A DNA stretch of 64,000 nt from JAAETI01 sp964195945. GTDB lineage: Bacteria > Actinomycetota > Acidimicrobiia > Spongiisociales > UBA5794. Made by a program: the position numbers and the translations under genes. The notes under the pieces are model-generated. The model did not search any database. It was not told the origin of the DNA and worked only from the letters and a program-made list of their open reading frames with translations. Of this stretch, positions 32,122 through 39,611 are shown one piece after another; within the stretch, counting starts at the first letter, position 1, and every line of letters starts with the position of its first letter. The stretch lies in the NCBI GenBank assembly GCA_964195945.1, contig CAXMRC010000004.1, positions 1 through 64,000 of the forward strand. The letters run 5' to 3'.

Positions 32122-33657
32122 CTACGAGGAGGGTAGATCCAGCTGGAAGATGCTACGACCGTCTTTGTAGGCGTAGGACAACTCGCCGTCCATACGTCGT
32201 GTCAACTCTCGGGAGATCGCAAGACCGAGACCGAGTGATCCCAATATGCGTTCGCCATCAGCGGCCTGGAAATAGGGCACAAAGATCGTCTCGCGATGTT
32301 CAAGGGCCACGCCGTCACCGTCATCGATGACCCTGACGTACGGTCGGTCCGCACTACCTACCTCAATGGACACCTCATCTCCGCCGTACCGGACAGCGTT
32401 GGTTATGAGGTTGCGAACGATCTGGCGAACGCGAACCGGGTCCGCCGAGGCGGAGATCAGCTGCCCTGATATCGCGATGGACTCGAAATCGGGGTTCGAC
32501 CGTTGACAGTCAGACAGCGCAATCGCTGCGATCGAGTTGAGCTCGATGACCTCCGGATTGATCGAGACCCGACCCGCATCAAGGTTGGCTGCCACCAGAA
32601 GGTCTTCAACAATAAGGCTGAGGTCCGCCGACTGCGCTGCCACAAGTCCCGTCAATTCCCGCAACTCTTCCTCGTCGAAACTCTCCCAACGCGTCGACAG
32701 CTCCTCCGATAAGCCAAAAACGGCAGCCAGCGGAGTGCGCAATTCGTGGCTGACACTCGCTATGAAGCGGTCTTTGTCTGCAACAAGTCGCTCCAGCCTT
32801 CTCTCTGTTGCCCGCAGCTGGGTGAGGTCGAGCAGAGAGACTGCCACCCTGGACAGATCACCGCCCCTGTTGGATCGGGGAACGGTCCAACGGAGGCGAC
32901 ACTCGAAGGGTTCTCCGACGAAATTGACCCCGACGAAGTCTGCCTCGTGGTCGGTTCCGCCATCCCACAATGTCACGAACTGGTCCCGGAATGCGTGCAG
33001 TACCTGTGGGGTTAACTCGTCTTGACGAAAACCGCGCAAGATCGCAAGAACCGACGGGGCTTTCAGCATATCGACCGTCGCCGCGTTCACCCGACTCGTT
33101 CGGATACTCATGATGGCCCGCTCAACATCCGCCGGGTGCTCATCCATGTAGGCGGTCAACTCCGACACTCCCTCGGCGCGCAAACGGTCAAGCCATACGC
33201 CGACGGCTGTGAAGTCCTCTTCACGCATGGCGACGGGGGCCCACTCGAAGAGAGATCGGTAGCGCTCTTCTTGATCCTTGAGACGTCGCTGCGCATCGTC
33301 GACACTCGATCGATCGGTGACGATAACGCCAAGCATCGAAGGACCGTCCCCGTCAATTATGAAGGCATCGACTTCGACAAGGAGATCAGACGACGTTCTC
33401 GCCGCGACCGGCGTAACCGGAATCTGACGTCTCACCGCCTCGAGCATCCGCATTACGGCGGTGGCACTGACCCGCCAGAATCCGCTCAACACGTCTACCG
33501 GCGAGCCACTGTCGAGATCCAGGTGCAGGAGATCAATGGCAACCGCGTTGGCTTCGACTACATGCGAACGCTCATCAATAATGAGAAGAGGCGTGTGTGC
33601 GTGCTCGAAGAACGCAAGAAAAAGCGCGGCATCGGGTGAAGAGCGTTGGATGTGCAT
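32122..33657 (-). CDS. Orphan PAS-containing sensor histidine kinase
   Basis: A 511-residue cytoplasmic kinase without membrane segments. The N-terminal part is PAS-like (FFEHAHTPLLIIDERSHVVE), a second PAS-like sensor region of about 150 residues begins near RYRSLFEWAPVAM, then the H-box with H304 (SVSHELRTPLAAVFG), N-box (QIVRNLITNAVRYGG), G1 (DDGDGV) and G2 (GSLGLGLAISREL). ATG at 33657 is used; a TTG three codons earlier is possible. No response regulator is adjacent. Its kinase core resembles those at 7239-9005 and 35028-37121. Confidence 0.85.
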   Translation of the reverse strand: MHIQRSSPDAALFLAFFEHAHTPLLIIDERSHVVEANAVAIDLLHLDLDSGSPVDVLSGFWRVSATAVMRMLEAVRRQIPVTPVAARTSSDLLVEVDAFIIDGDGPSMLGVIVTDRSSVDDAQRRLKDQEERYRSLFEWAPVAMREEDFTAVGVWLDRLRAEGVSELTAYMDEHPADVERAIMSIRTSRVNAATVDMLKAPSVLAILRGFRQDELTPQVLHAFRDQFVTLWDGGTDHEADFVGVNFVGEPFECRLRWTVPRSNRGGDLSRVAVSLLDLTQLRATERRLERLVADKDRFIASVSHELRTPLAAVFGLSEELSTRWESFDEEELRELTGLVAAQSADLSLIVEDLLVAANLDAGRVSINPEVIELNSIAAIALSDCQRSNPDFESIAISGQLISASADPVRVRQIVRNLITNAVRYGGDEVSIEVGSADRPYVRVIDDGDGVALEHRETIFVPYFQAADGERILGSLGLGLAISRELTRRMDGELSYAYKDGRSIFQLDLPSS

Positions 33658-33769
33658 CTGCTGCAAGATTGACCATTCGACAACTGACTTTGTTCCATAG
33701 CTATCGGCAGCAGTCCTGGCCAGCCAAAGGAAACAGTTCCCCTTGTCCCAACTGATGATTCCGTTGTGC

Positions 33770-34453
33770 CTATGGCCGCGGCGCGGCGTTGGCGAGGATC
33801 TTCTCCAGTGGTTTTCGACTCAATGCCGGCACAGAGCATCCCGCGGCGGGGTATCCGATGGGGAACAAGGCAAAAGGGCGCTCGTTCTCAGGTCGGTCCA
33901 GAATCCTCGAGAGGAACGCCATCGGGCTTGGCGTGTGTGTCAGCGTGGCAAGACCCATGTTGTGAATAGCCGCAACAAATATGCCTGCAGCAATGCCAAC
34001 GCTCTCCTTCACGTAGTAGTTCTTGTGAGTCTCGCCATCGGCGGTGATGGTGTATCGCTGCTCAAACAACACGACAAGCCAGGGCGCATCCTCCAGATAC
34101 GGTTTGCTGGAAGTGGTACCGAGCGGTGCGAGGGCCGCCTTCCACTCGGCAGGAAGCCGGCCGCCCTCATAATTCTCGGCCTCTTCTTCCTCGGCAGCCT
34201 CGCGGATCCTCGTCTTCACGGTGGAGTCGCCAATTAGTACAAAGGTCCATGGTTGCCGATTGGCACCAGAAGGTGCTGTTGAGGCCGTTTGGACTGCATA
34301 TTCGATCAAGTTCCTGGGCACCGGATCGCTGGAGAATTCACGAACACTGCGCCGGCTGTTCAGCAACTCGTAGAACTTGACGGCACGACCGGACATCTCT
34401 TCCGGCGAGCGCCGCACAACGTCATATGGAACCGATGGGACCTCAGGAGTCAA
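33770..34453 (-). CDS. Iodotyrosine-deiodinase-like flavoprotein (nitroreductase fold)
   Basis: A 227-residue FMN protein of the nitroreductase superfamily that follows the iodotyrosine deiodinase (IYD) subgroup from end to end: FYELLNSRRSVREF (28-40), TAPSGANRQPWTFV (59-72), EEEAENY with E91 and Y95, K117, and SVPALSRKPLEKIL at the end. E91, Y95 and K117 correspond to the Glu-Tyr-Lys lid triad that binds the halotyrosine zwitterion in animal IYD. IYD enzymes reductively remove halide from halogenated tyrosine; bacterial homologues exist with similar activity. A TTG start at 34453 with GGTGGAG about three bases upstream keeps the N-terminal arm shared with IYD. Substrate preference is inferred, not shown. 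Confidence 0.75.
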   Translation of the reverse strand: MTPEVPSVPYDVVRRSPEEMSGRAVKFYELLNSRRSVREFSSDPVPRNLIEYAVQTASTAPSGANRQPWTFVLIGDSTVKTRIREAAEEEEAENYEGGRLPAEWKAALAPLGTTSSKPYLEDAPWLVVLFEQRYTITADGETHKNYYVKESVGIAAGIFVAAIHNMGLATLTHTPSPMAFLSRILDRPENERPFALFPIGYPAAGCSVPALSRKPLEKILANAAPRP

Positions 34454-34558
34454 ATCTCCACCCTTTGCTGGCTGGCCACAACCCTACCCACAATGATGCT
34501 CGTGGAGATACCCAACAACGGTCTCGGGGATCTCACGGTCCCTACTCCGAAAAACAAT

Positions 34559-34584
34559 TGTGGCCGGACATTTGTCCGGCCACA
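34559..34584 (-). terminator. Intrinsic terminator of the small secreted protein gene
   Basis: TGTGGCCGGACA and TGTCCGGCCACA form a perfect 12-pair stem with a two-base spacer. On the minus strand it is followed by ATTGTTTTT, a good U-run, 22 bases past the stop of the 79-residue gene. Confidence 0.85.
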
Positions 34585-34606
34585 ACCCTATGCGAAACGT
34601 TGGTGG

Positions 34607-34846
34607 TTACCCCCAGCTCGGACCAAAGTAGTCGACGGGCGGCAGCTCGATGCTGGAGTACCACGTCCAAGATGGCCCGGCCAAAGTCACGTCGTCGTCG
34701 GCAACTAACTCGACTCCGGCTGGCTCCTCCGGAGCGGCAGTGGCGGTCCAACTGTTACTTATGGCCGCAAAAGCGACCGAAAGGGTCAGTACGAGAGCAG
34801 CGACAAGAGCGACGGCTCGTCTGGGCAAAACACCTGTGGTCAGCAT
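34607..34846 (-). CDS. Tiny secreted Trp-rich protein
   Basis: A 79-residue protein with a Sec signal peptide (hydrophobic core about residues 11-28) and likely cleavage near ATA-A at residue 38. The remaining 41 residues are acidic then aromatic, with GPSW twice (57-60 and 75-78) around WTWYSSIELPPVDYF. No family is recognised. AGGAGG eight bases before the ATG and a strong intrinsic terminator show that it is a well-expressed single gene. It is divergent from a multi-TM sensor kinase. It could be a secreted peptide signal, a cell-wall factor or a precursor of a modified peptide; nothing in the sequence decides this. Confidence 0.7.
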   Translation of the reverse strand: MLTTGVLPRRAVALVAALVLTLSVAFAAISNSWTATAAPEEPAGVELVADDDVTLAGPSWTWYSSIELPPVDYFGPSWG

Positions 34847-34896
34847 CCGTGCAACCTCCTAGTTCTGGGAAACAAGATTGTCTATCCATCCTCGAA

Positions 34897-35015
34897 TCGG
34901 CATTTCGGTAACAAAAGCTTGAGAACCAAATAGGCCACGCACAACATGACTAGTCGGACTAGGCAGGTCACCGTGCCGTGTAGTAATCATCAAGATTTGC
35001 GCCCCGAAATGCCGA
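34897..35015. promoter_or_regulatory. Mirrored 12-bp sites in a divergent promoter region
   Basis: TCGGCATTTCGG at 34897-34908 reappears as its exact reverse complement at 35004-35015. The first lies about 50 bases upstream of the secreted-protein start, next to its likely -35 region; the second abuts GACAAT, the probable -10 box of the kinase gene. Two identical sites in opposite orientation, one at each divergent promoter, suggest one regulator acting on both genes. Confidence 0.5.
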
Positions 35016-35027
35016 CAATGACAGGTA

Positions 35028-37121
35028 GTGACCTATTCACCACGCTCTTGTGACAAGGAAGTTTCGGAGACCGCGCCACGCACAGATATTTGCGTCGCGA
35101 CCGATGTCGTCGCCGCGATCGTTGACGGTTCAACACCGCAGGATGTTCGTCTGAGGGACGAGCCATCGGCGGAGATGAACAAGATGGCAGAGGCGACCCG
35201 CCATAAGCGGGCAGTCTGGGTTGTTCCCTTCCTCACCGTAGGCATGCTTATCAACGCGGCCATCCTCTATTTGATAGTGCTCAGAGGCGGCGGATCAGTT
35301 GCCGGCCCTGGCCAGCTCACCTGGTGGATGCTGGCTATTGGCTTTGTCCTGTCAGAAAGCATGATGGTTCATCTACCGGCCCGACGAGACTCGCATACGA
35401 TCTCGATGAGCGAGATTCCGTTGGTTATGGGACTTGCCATGGCTGCCCCCATGGCAGTGATCGCGGCGCGGGTGCTCGCCGGGGCGACCGTGTTGGTTGC
35501 GAGGCGCCAACCGTTGCTCAAGCTCACGTTCAACCTCGCCCTCTTCACGCTGGAAACAACCGTTGCCATTGCTACATATCGGATCGTGCTCGGCGCCTCG
35601 ACACCAGCTTCACCACAAGGCTGGCTTGCCGCGATGGTCGCCATCGCCGTTGCCGTGACAGTTTCGGCAGCCCTGGTGGACGTGGTCATCGCTCTCAGCG
35701 ACCGCCGCCGCAGGCTTGCCGAGATCATCCGGTCGTTTGCAGTCGGGTCGCTGATAAGCATCGCAGTCGGCTTTGTCGGCACCATTGGCGTCGTTGTTCT
35801 GGAATATGAGCCACGAGCGATGCTGCTTCTTGCCACCGCCATGACGTTCTTCTTCATACTGTTCCGCGCCTTCGGGTCATTGAGCCGACGCCATGATGAT
35901 CTCAGCTCGCTTTATGACTTCACCAACCAAGTCGATGGCACCCTTGGGAGCAGGGATATCGCGGTTGTCACCTTGCGGGAGGCGGTATCGATACTTCGCG
36001 GACAGCACGGCGAAATCATCTTGTCCGACTCCGCCGATTCTCACGCCTCGTACCTCGGCTTCTCTGCTGGGGAGAACCCGGCGCAGCATCAGATGCCGGT
36101 CGCCGAAGTAGCGGAACTATTCGAGCTGTCGCTAGGAGACAAAGCAGCGCGAATGTTCGGCCCCGAGACGCGGGACAGCCGGCTCCGAATTGCCGTCGGT
36201 CGCAGCGCCGCCTGCGGAATGATCTCGCCGATTCGCCATGGAGACGGCAGCATCGGCGTGCTCGTGGTGACCGGTCGCACGGGGATCGCCAAGCGGTTCT
36301 CCAAAGCCGATCTCGAGCTGCTCGACACGATCGCCAATCACGCGAGCCTTACTCTGGAAAGGGCCAGGGTCATTGAACAGCTCCAGAACGAAATCACTCA
36401 AAAACAGATACTTATTCGTTCCAAAGATCAGCTAATCGCCGCCGTTAGCCACGAGCTTCGCACCCCGCTAACTGGTGTCCTCGGGTTCGCAGAGATGCTG
36501 CGCGACAACCGGTACGACTTCAGCACAGAGGACGAGGACGCAATGCTGAAGTCCATTGCCGAGGAAGCTGGGGATCTCACAAATCTGGTCGAAGACTTGT
36601 TGACGGCGGCCAGGGCTCAGATGGGTTCACTCACAATCGTTCCCGGCTCTGTGGAGCTTCGTCCTCTCATCTCGAGAGTTGTGGAAACAACCGCAGGGTC
36701 CGCCCACCACGTGGTTGTCACTGGTTGTGACGCGACCGTGGTAGCCGACGATGGCCGCGTTCGACAGATCCTCCGCAACCTGATCACGAACGCCCAAAGA
36801 TATGGTGGACACCAAATCCACGTCGCCACTCAAGTCGAAGGCGAGTCCGCTCACATCCGAGTGAGCGACAATGGGGATGGCATCCCGGAGAGTGACCAGG
36901 AGCGGATCTTCGCCCCCTACGAGAGCGCCCACGATCCGGGGACACAACCTGGATCACTCGGACTGGGTTTGACCATTTCGCGATCGTTGGCGCGGCTGAT
37001 GGGTGGCGATCTGTCCTACCACCGCGGTGACGGCTGGACCACGTTCGATTTCTGTCTCCCGATGCAACTCGAGTCGACCCCACGTTCGACGACGGTCACC
37101 GTCGAACTCAAACCGGTCTGA
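35028..37121 (+). CDS. Orphan multi-TM sensor histidine kinase with GAF domain
   Basis: A 697-residue kinase. After about 60 cytoplasmic residues there are about seven or eight membrane segments (residues 62-285, a MASE-like integral sensor), a GAF-like domain (about 290-445, with SLYDFTNQVDGTLG at its start), the H-box with H475 (AVSHELRTPLTGVLGF), N-box (QILRNLITNAQRYGG), G1 (DNGDGIP) and G2 (GSLGLGLTISRSL). Integral-membrane sensors of this kind usually detect membrane-borne or small diffusible signals. GTG at 35028 follows GACAAT by eight bases without a ribosome site; an internal ATG at 35175 is an alternative. No response regulator is near. Confidence 0.85.
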   Translation: MTYSPRSCDKEVSETAPRTDICVATDVVAAIVDGSTPQDVRLRDEPSAEMNKMAEATRHKRAVWVVPFLTVGMLINAAILYLIVLRGGGSVAGPGQLTWWMLAIGFVLSESMMVHLPARRDSHTISMSEIPLVMGLAMAAPMAVIAARVLAGATVLVARRQPLLKLTFNLALFTLETTVAIATYRIVLGASTPASPQGWLAAMVAIAVAVTVSAALVDVVIALSDRRRRLAEIIRSFAVGSLISIAVGFVGTIGVVVLEYEPRAMLLLATAMTFFFILFRAFGSLSRRHDDLSSLYDFTNQVDGTLGSRDIAVVTLREAVSILRGQHGEIILSDSADSHASYLGFSAGENPAQHQMPVAEVAELFELSLGDKAARMFGPETRDSRLRIAVGRSAACGMISPIRHGDGSIGVLVVTGRTGIAKRFSKADLELLDTIANHASLTLERARVIEQLQNEITQKQILIRSKDQLIAAVSHELRTPLTGVLGFAEMLRDNRYDFSTEDEDAMLKSIAEEAGDLTNLVEDLLTAARAQMGSLTIVPGSVELRPLISRVVETTAGSAHHVVVTGCDATVVADDGRVRQILRNLITNAQRYGGHQIHVATQVEGESAHIRVSDNGDGIPESDQERIFAPYESAHDPGTQPGSLGLGLTISRSLARLMGGDLSYHRGDGWTTFDFCLPMQLESTPRSTTVTVELKPV

Positions 37122-37187
37122 GGCACGGCGGCACCTCCATTCGCCTGATTCGTTGCTACACCCGGCCAAGGCTGGGACACTGACGAT

Positions 37188-37724
37188 ATGCACACTCATG
37201 AATGGCCAGGCGAATTCACTTACTGCCCGCGTTGCGCCACCCTCTTAGAAGATGCTGAGGTCTCCGGAAAGATTCGAAAACGGTGCCCAGAGTGTCGCTA
37301 TGTCCACTTCCGCAACCCCGGGGTGGGCGCAGCTGTGGTCATCTGGGAAAACGAGCATCTACTGCTCATCAAGCGAGGCAAGGGCGCCACCAAGCCGGGT
37401 CTGTGGGCGATCCCCGCAGGATATGTGGACTACGGCGAAGACGTTCGAGAAGCTGCAGCCAGGGAACTCCACGAGGAGACAGGGCTACACGCCGAGATTG
37501 GCGATGTGGTGTGGGTGCAATCCAATTTTCACGATCCAGGCAAACTTACTGTCGGGATTTGGTTTGCCGGCGCAGTTTCGGGCGGCCAATTGAAAGCGGG
37601 TGATGACGCTGACGATGCGGCCTTTTTTGCCCTTGACGAACTGCCTCCGCTGGCATTCGAAACGGACGTCGGTTACCTGAAGTCACTCGGGGTCGATGCA
37701 GTTCGGGCAGAACTAGAGTCCTAG
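37188..37724 (+). CDS. Nudix hydrolase with N-terminal zinc ribbon
   Basis: A 178-residue enzyme. A zinc ribbon C13-x2-C16 ... C33-x2-C36 is followed by a Nudix domain with the box GYVDYGEDVREAAARELHEE at about residues 79-98, which binds Mg and hydrolyses nucleoside diphosphate linkages. The layout resembles NADH pyrophosphatase (NudC)-like and ADP-ribose pyrophosphatase-like enzymes, but it lacks the NudC SQPWPFPxS motif, so the substrate is open. The stop overlaps the convergent YceH gene by 12 bases. Confidence 0.88.
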   Translation: MHTHEWPGEFTYCPRCATLLEDAEVSGKIRKRCPECRYVHFRNPGVGAAVVIWENEHLLLIKRGKGATKPGLWAIPAGYVDYGEDVREAAARELHEETGLHAEIGDVVWVQSNFHDPGKLTVGIWFAGAVSGGQLKAGDDADDAAFFALDELPPLAFETDVGYLKSLGVDAVRAELES

Positions 37725-38345
37725 CTCGCGCTCCATCCTGGCAACACGCTCGCGCAATTCCGCCAGCTCCAACTCCAGTTCGGCAACCCGGCTTTGGTCC
37801 CCAACGTCGACGACCATGTCAACGGGCGCAGCGACTGTCTCATCGCTCTCATTGACCGGCTTGCCTAAGAGATGTCGATAACGCGACTCCTTCTCCCCCG
37901 GCCTGCGCATCAGCATCTCCACGAGCGGCTCCTCGACCGCTGCCAGCACACCCAACTCTTCAGCAACATCGTCGAGCCCGGCGAACTCGGCATATCGGCC
38001 GGTCCGACCCCGAAGCTCCCCGAGTGTCTGCGCCCCCCTGAGCAACAACACCGCAAGAAGAGCAGCTTGCCGGGGCGCGACCTTCAGGATCTCCGTGGCT
38101 ACATGCTTGTACTTCAAGGACCGATCTCCCTTGCCATGCACAGTGCGAGCAAGACCTTGACCACGCAATCGATCGACGGCGTCGACAACCTCGGTTTCGC
38201 TGAAGTCAACGACCGGAGCGCGGTTGGATTTCTGGTTGCAAGCGCTGACAAGCGAGTTAACCGTCATCGGGTAGTAGTCAGGAGTCGTCATCTCCTTCTC
38301 GATGAGGCAACCCAGCACTCTGACTTCGCGCTCAGTGAGTTCCAT
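37713..38345 (-). CDS. YceH/DUF480 family protein
   Basis: A 210-residue protein of the DUF480 (YceH) family: MELTEREVRVLGCLIEKEMT at the start, the conserved YYPMTVNSLVSACNQKSNR (about 25-43), then a second winged-helix segment LLLRGAQTLGELRGRTGRY. The fold is two winged helices, so nucleic-acid binding is possible, but the function is unknown. The last 30 residues form a Glu/Arg coiled coil (LELELAELRERVARMEREL). ATG at 38345 matches the family start. It lies 32 bases after the glycerate kinase gene. Confidence 0.88.
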   Translation of the reverse strand: MELTEREVRVLGCLIEKEMTTPDYYPMTVNSLVSACNQKSNRAPVVDFSETEVVDAVDRLRGQGLARTVHGKGDRSLKYKHVATEILKVAPRQAALLAVLLLRGAQTLGELRGRTGRYAEFAGLDDVAEELGVLAAVEEPLVEMLMRRPGEKESRYRHLLGKPVNESDETVAAPVDMVVDVGDQSRVAELELELAELRERVARMERELGL

Positions 38346-38377
38346 GCGCTGATAGTAAGGCTTCGGCGCAACTCGGG

Positions 38378-39607
38378 TCACTCCGTGCGCAACACCAGCC
38401 AGATATCACCGACGTTGGTACCGGTCGGGCCGGTAACCACTTGATCACCGATCGCCGCAAACAGTGTGCCGGAATCGTTGCGTTCCAGAACCTCGCTCAC
38501 CTCGAAACCGGCAAGGACGGAACGGTGCACGGTTGCACCGTCAACGATGGCCCCGGCGGCGCGGGTTGTGCCATCGATGCCATCGGTTCCTGCGGCAAGA
38601 AAGTAGATGTCCTCAAGCCCATCGATCAAGGTCGCGGCCACCAATGCCGCCTCTTGGTTTCTGCCGCCGACTCCGTCGCCAACAACATTTACCGTGGTCT
38701 CGCCGGCGAAGACCGAGATCCCGAGGGAGCTCCGTTGTAGGGCTTCACCTGCGGCAGCAGCAGCATCGCCGGCAAGCCGGGTATCGATAACGGTGCCGCG
38801 AAAACCTAATTGCTCCGCCTGCACGGCTGCAGCGTGGGCGGAGACCGCACCGCTCGCAACGATCTTGAGGTCCTGAACCGCAGGCTCTGGGCGCCCAATC
38901 GGCGGATTCGACAGCACTGTCATGACTGCGATCGGCAACTGATCTTGCAGGCCCAACGTCGTAACGATATCGAGGGCGGAGTCGGGACTGTCAGCCGCAT
39001 CCACAGTAGGACCGGAAGCTATCGCCGCGGGGGCGTCGCCGATCACATCGGAAACCACGAGCGTGACGAGTCGAGCCGGGCTGGCAGCAGCAGCCAATCC
39101 CCCTCCCTTCAACAACGAAAGCCTTCTCCGCACCGTGTTGGTCTGGATGATGTCTGCACCGGAACGCAGCAGCAGTTCATTGGTGGCGGCGAGGTCGGCA
39201 AGCGAGAGTCCGGGAACGAGCACCTCCGCCAACGCCGATCCGCCACCCGATATGAGCACGATGGCAACGTCGTCCGCGGTCAGACTTGTCGCAAGGTCGA
39301 GCAAGGCCGAACCGGCATCCAAGCTTTCTTGATTCGGGACCGGATGGCCCCCAATTATCAGGTCGATGCCTGGCGGCACCTCACCCTGGTGATTGCTGAC
39401 TGCAAGGCCCGCCAACTCGGCAGCCCCCAGCGCACGCGCGGCACCTCTAGTCATCGCAGGCGCGGCCTTGCCGAGTGCAAGAACAACGATCCTCCCCGAA
39501 CTGCCGACGCTGGCGAGGTTCCGCACCACCGCCTCTTCTGGGTCAACGGCACGGACCGCTGCCGAAAAGCACGAAAGCAAGACGTGGGGCGCGTCCAGAG
39601 GATCCAT
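38378..39607 (-). CDS. Glycerate 2-kinase, MOFRL-type
   Basis: A 409-residue kinase of the GckA/TtuD group, N-terminal DUF4147 domain plus C-terminal MOFRL domain. Landmarks are VVLALGKAAPAM, GGHPVPNQESL, LISGGGSALAEV, TNTVRRRLSLLKGGGLA, and GGRNQEAALVAA in the MOFRL part. These enzymes phosphorylate D-glycerate to 2-phosphoglycerate, feeding glycolysis from serine or glyoxylate routes. It lies four bases downstream of the DinG-type gene and upstream of yceH, probably one operon. Confidence 0.9.
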   Translation of the reverse strand: MDPLDAPHVLLSCFSAAVRAVDPEEAVVRNLASVGSSGRIVVLALGKAAPAMTRGAARALGAAELAGLAVSNHQGEVPPGIDLIIGGHPVPNQESLDAGSALLDLATSLTADDVAIVLISGGGSALAEVLVPGLSLADLAATNELLLRSGADIIQTNTVRRRLSLLKGGGLAAAASPARLVTLVVSDVIGDAPAAIASGPTVDAADSPDSALDIVTTLGLQDQLPIAVMTVLSNPPIGRPEPAVQDLKIVASGAVSAHAAAVQAEQLGFRGTVIDTRLAGDAAAAAGEALQRSSLGISVFAGETTVNVVGDGVGGRNQEAALVAATLIDGLEDIYFLAAGTDGIDGTTRAAGAIVDGATVHRSVLAGFEVSEVLERNDSGTLFAAIGDQVVTGPTGTNVGDIWLVLRTE

Positions 39608-39611
39608 ACCG

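Noticed and set aside
34559..34584. Perfect palindrome as a possible attachment site
   Set aside because: A U-run follows on the minus strand and it sits just after a gene end, so it is an intrinsic terminator; no integrase is near.
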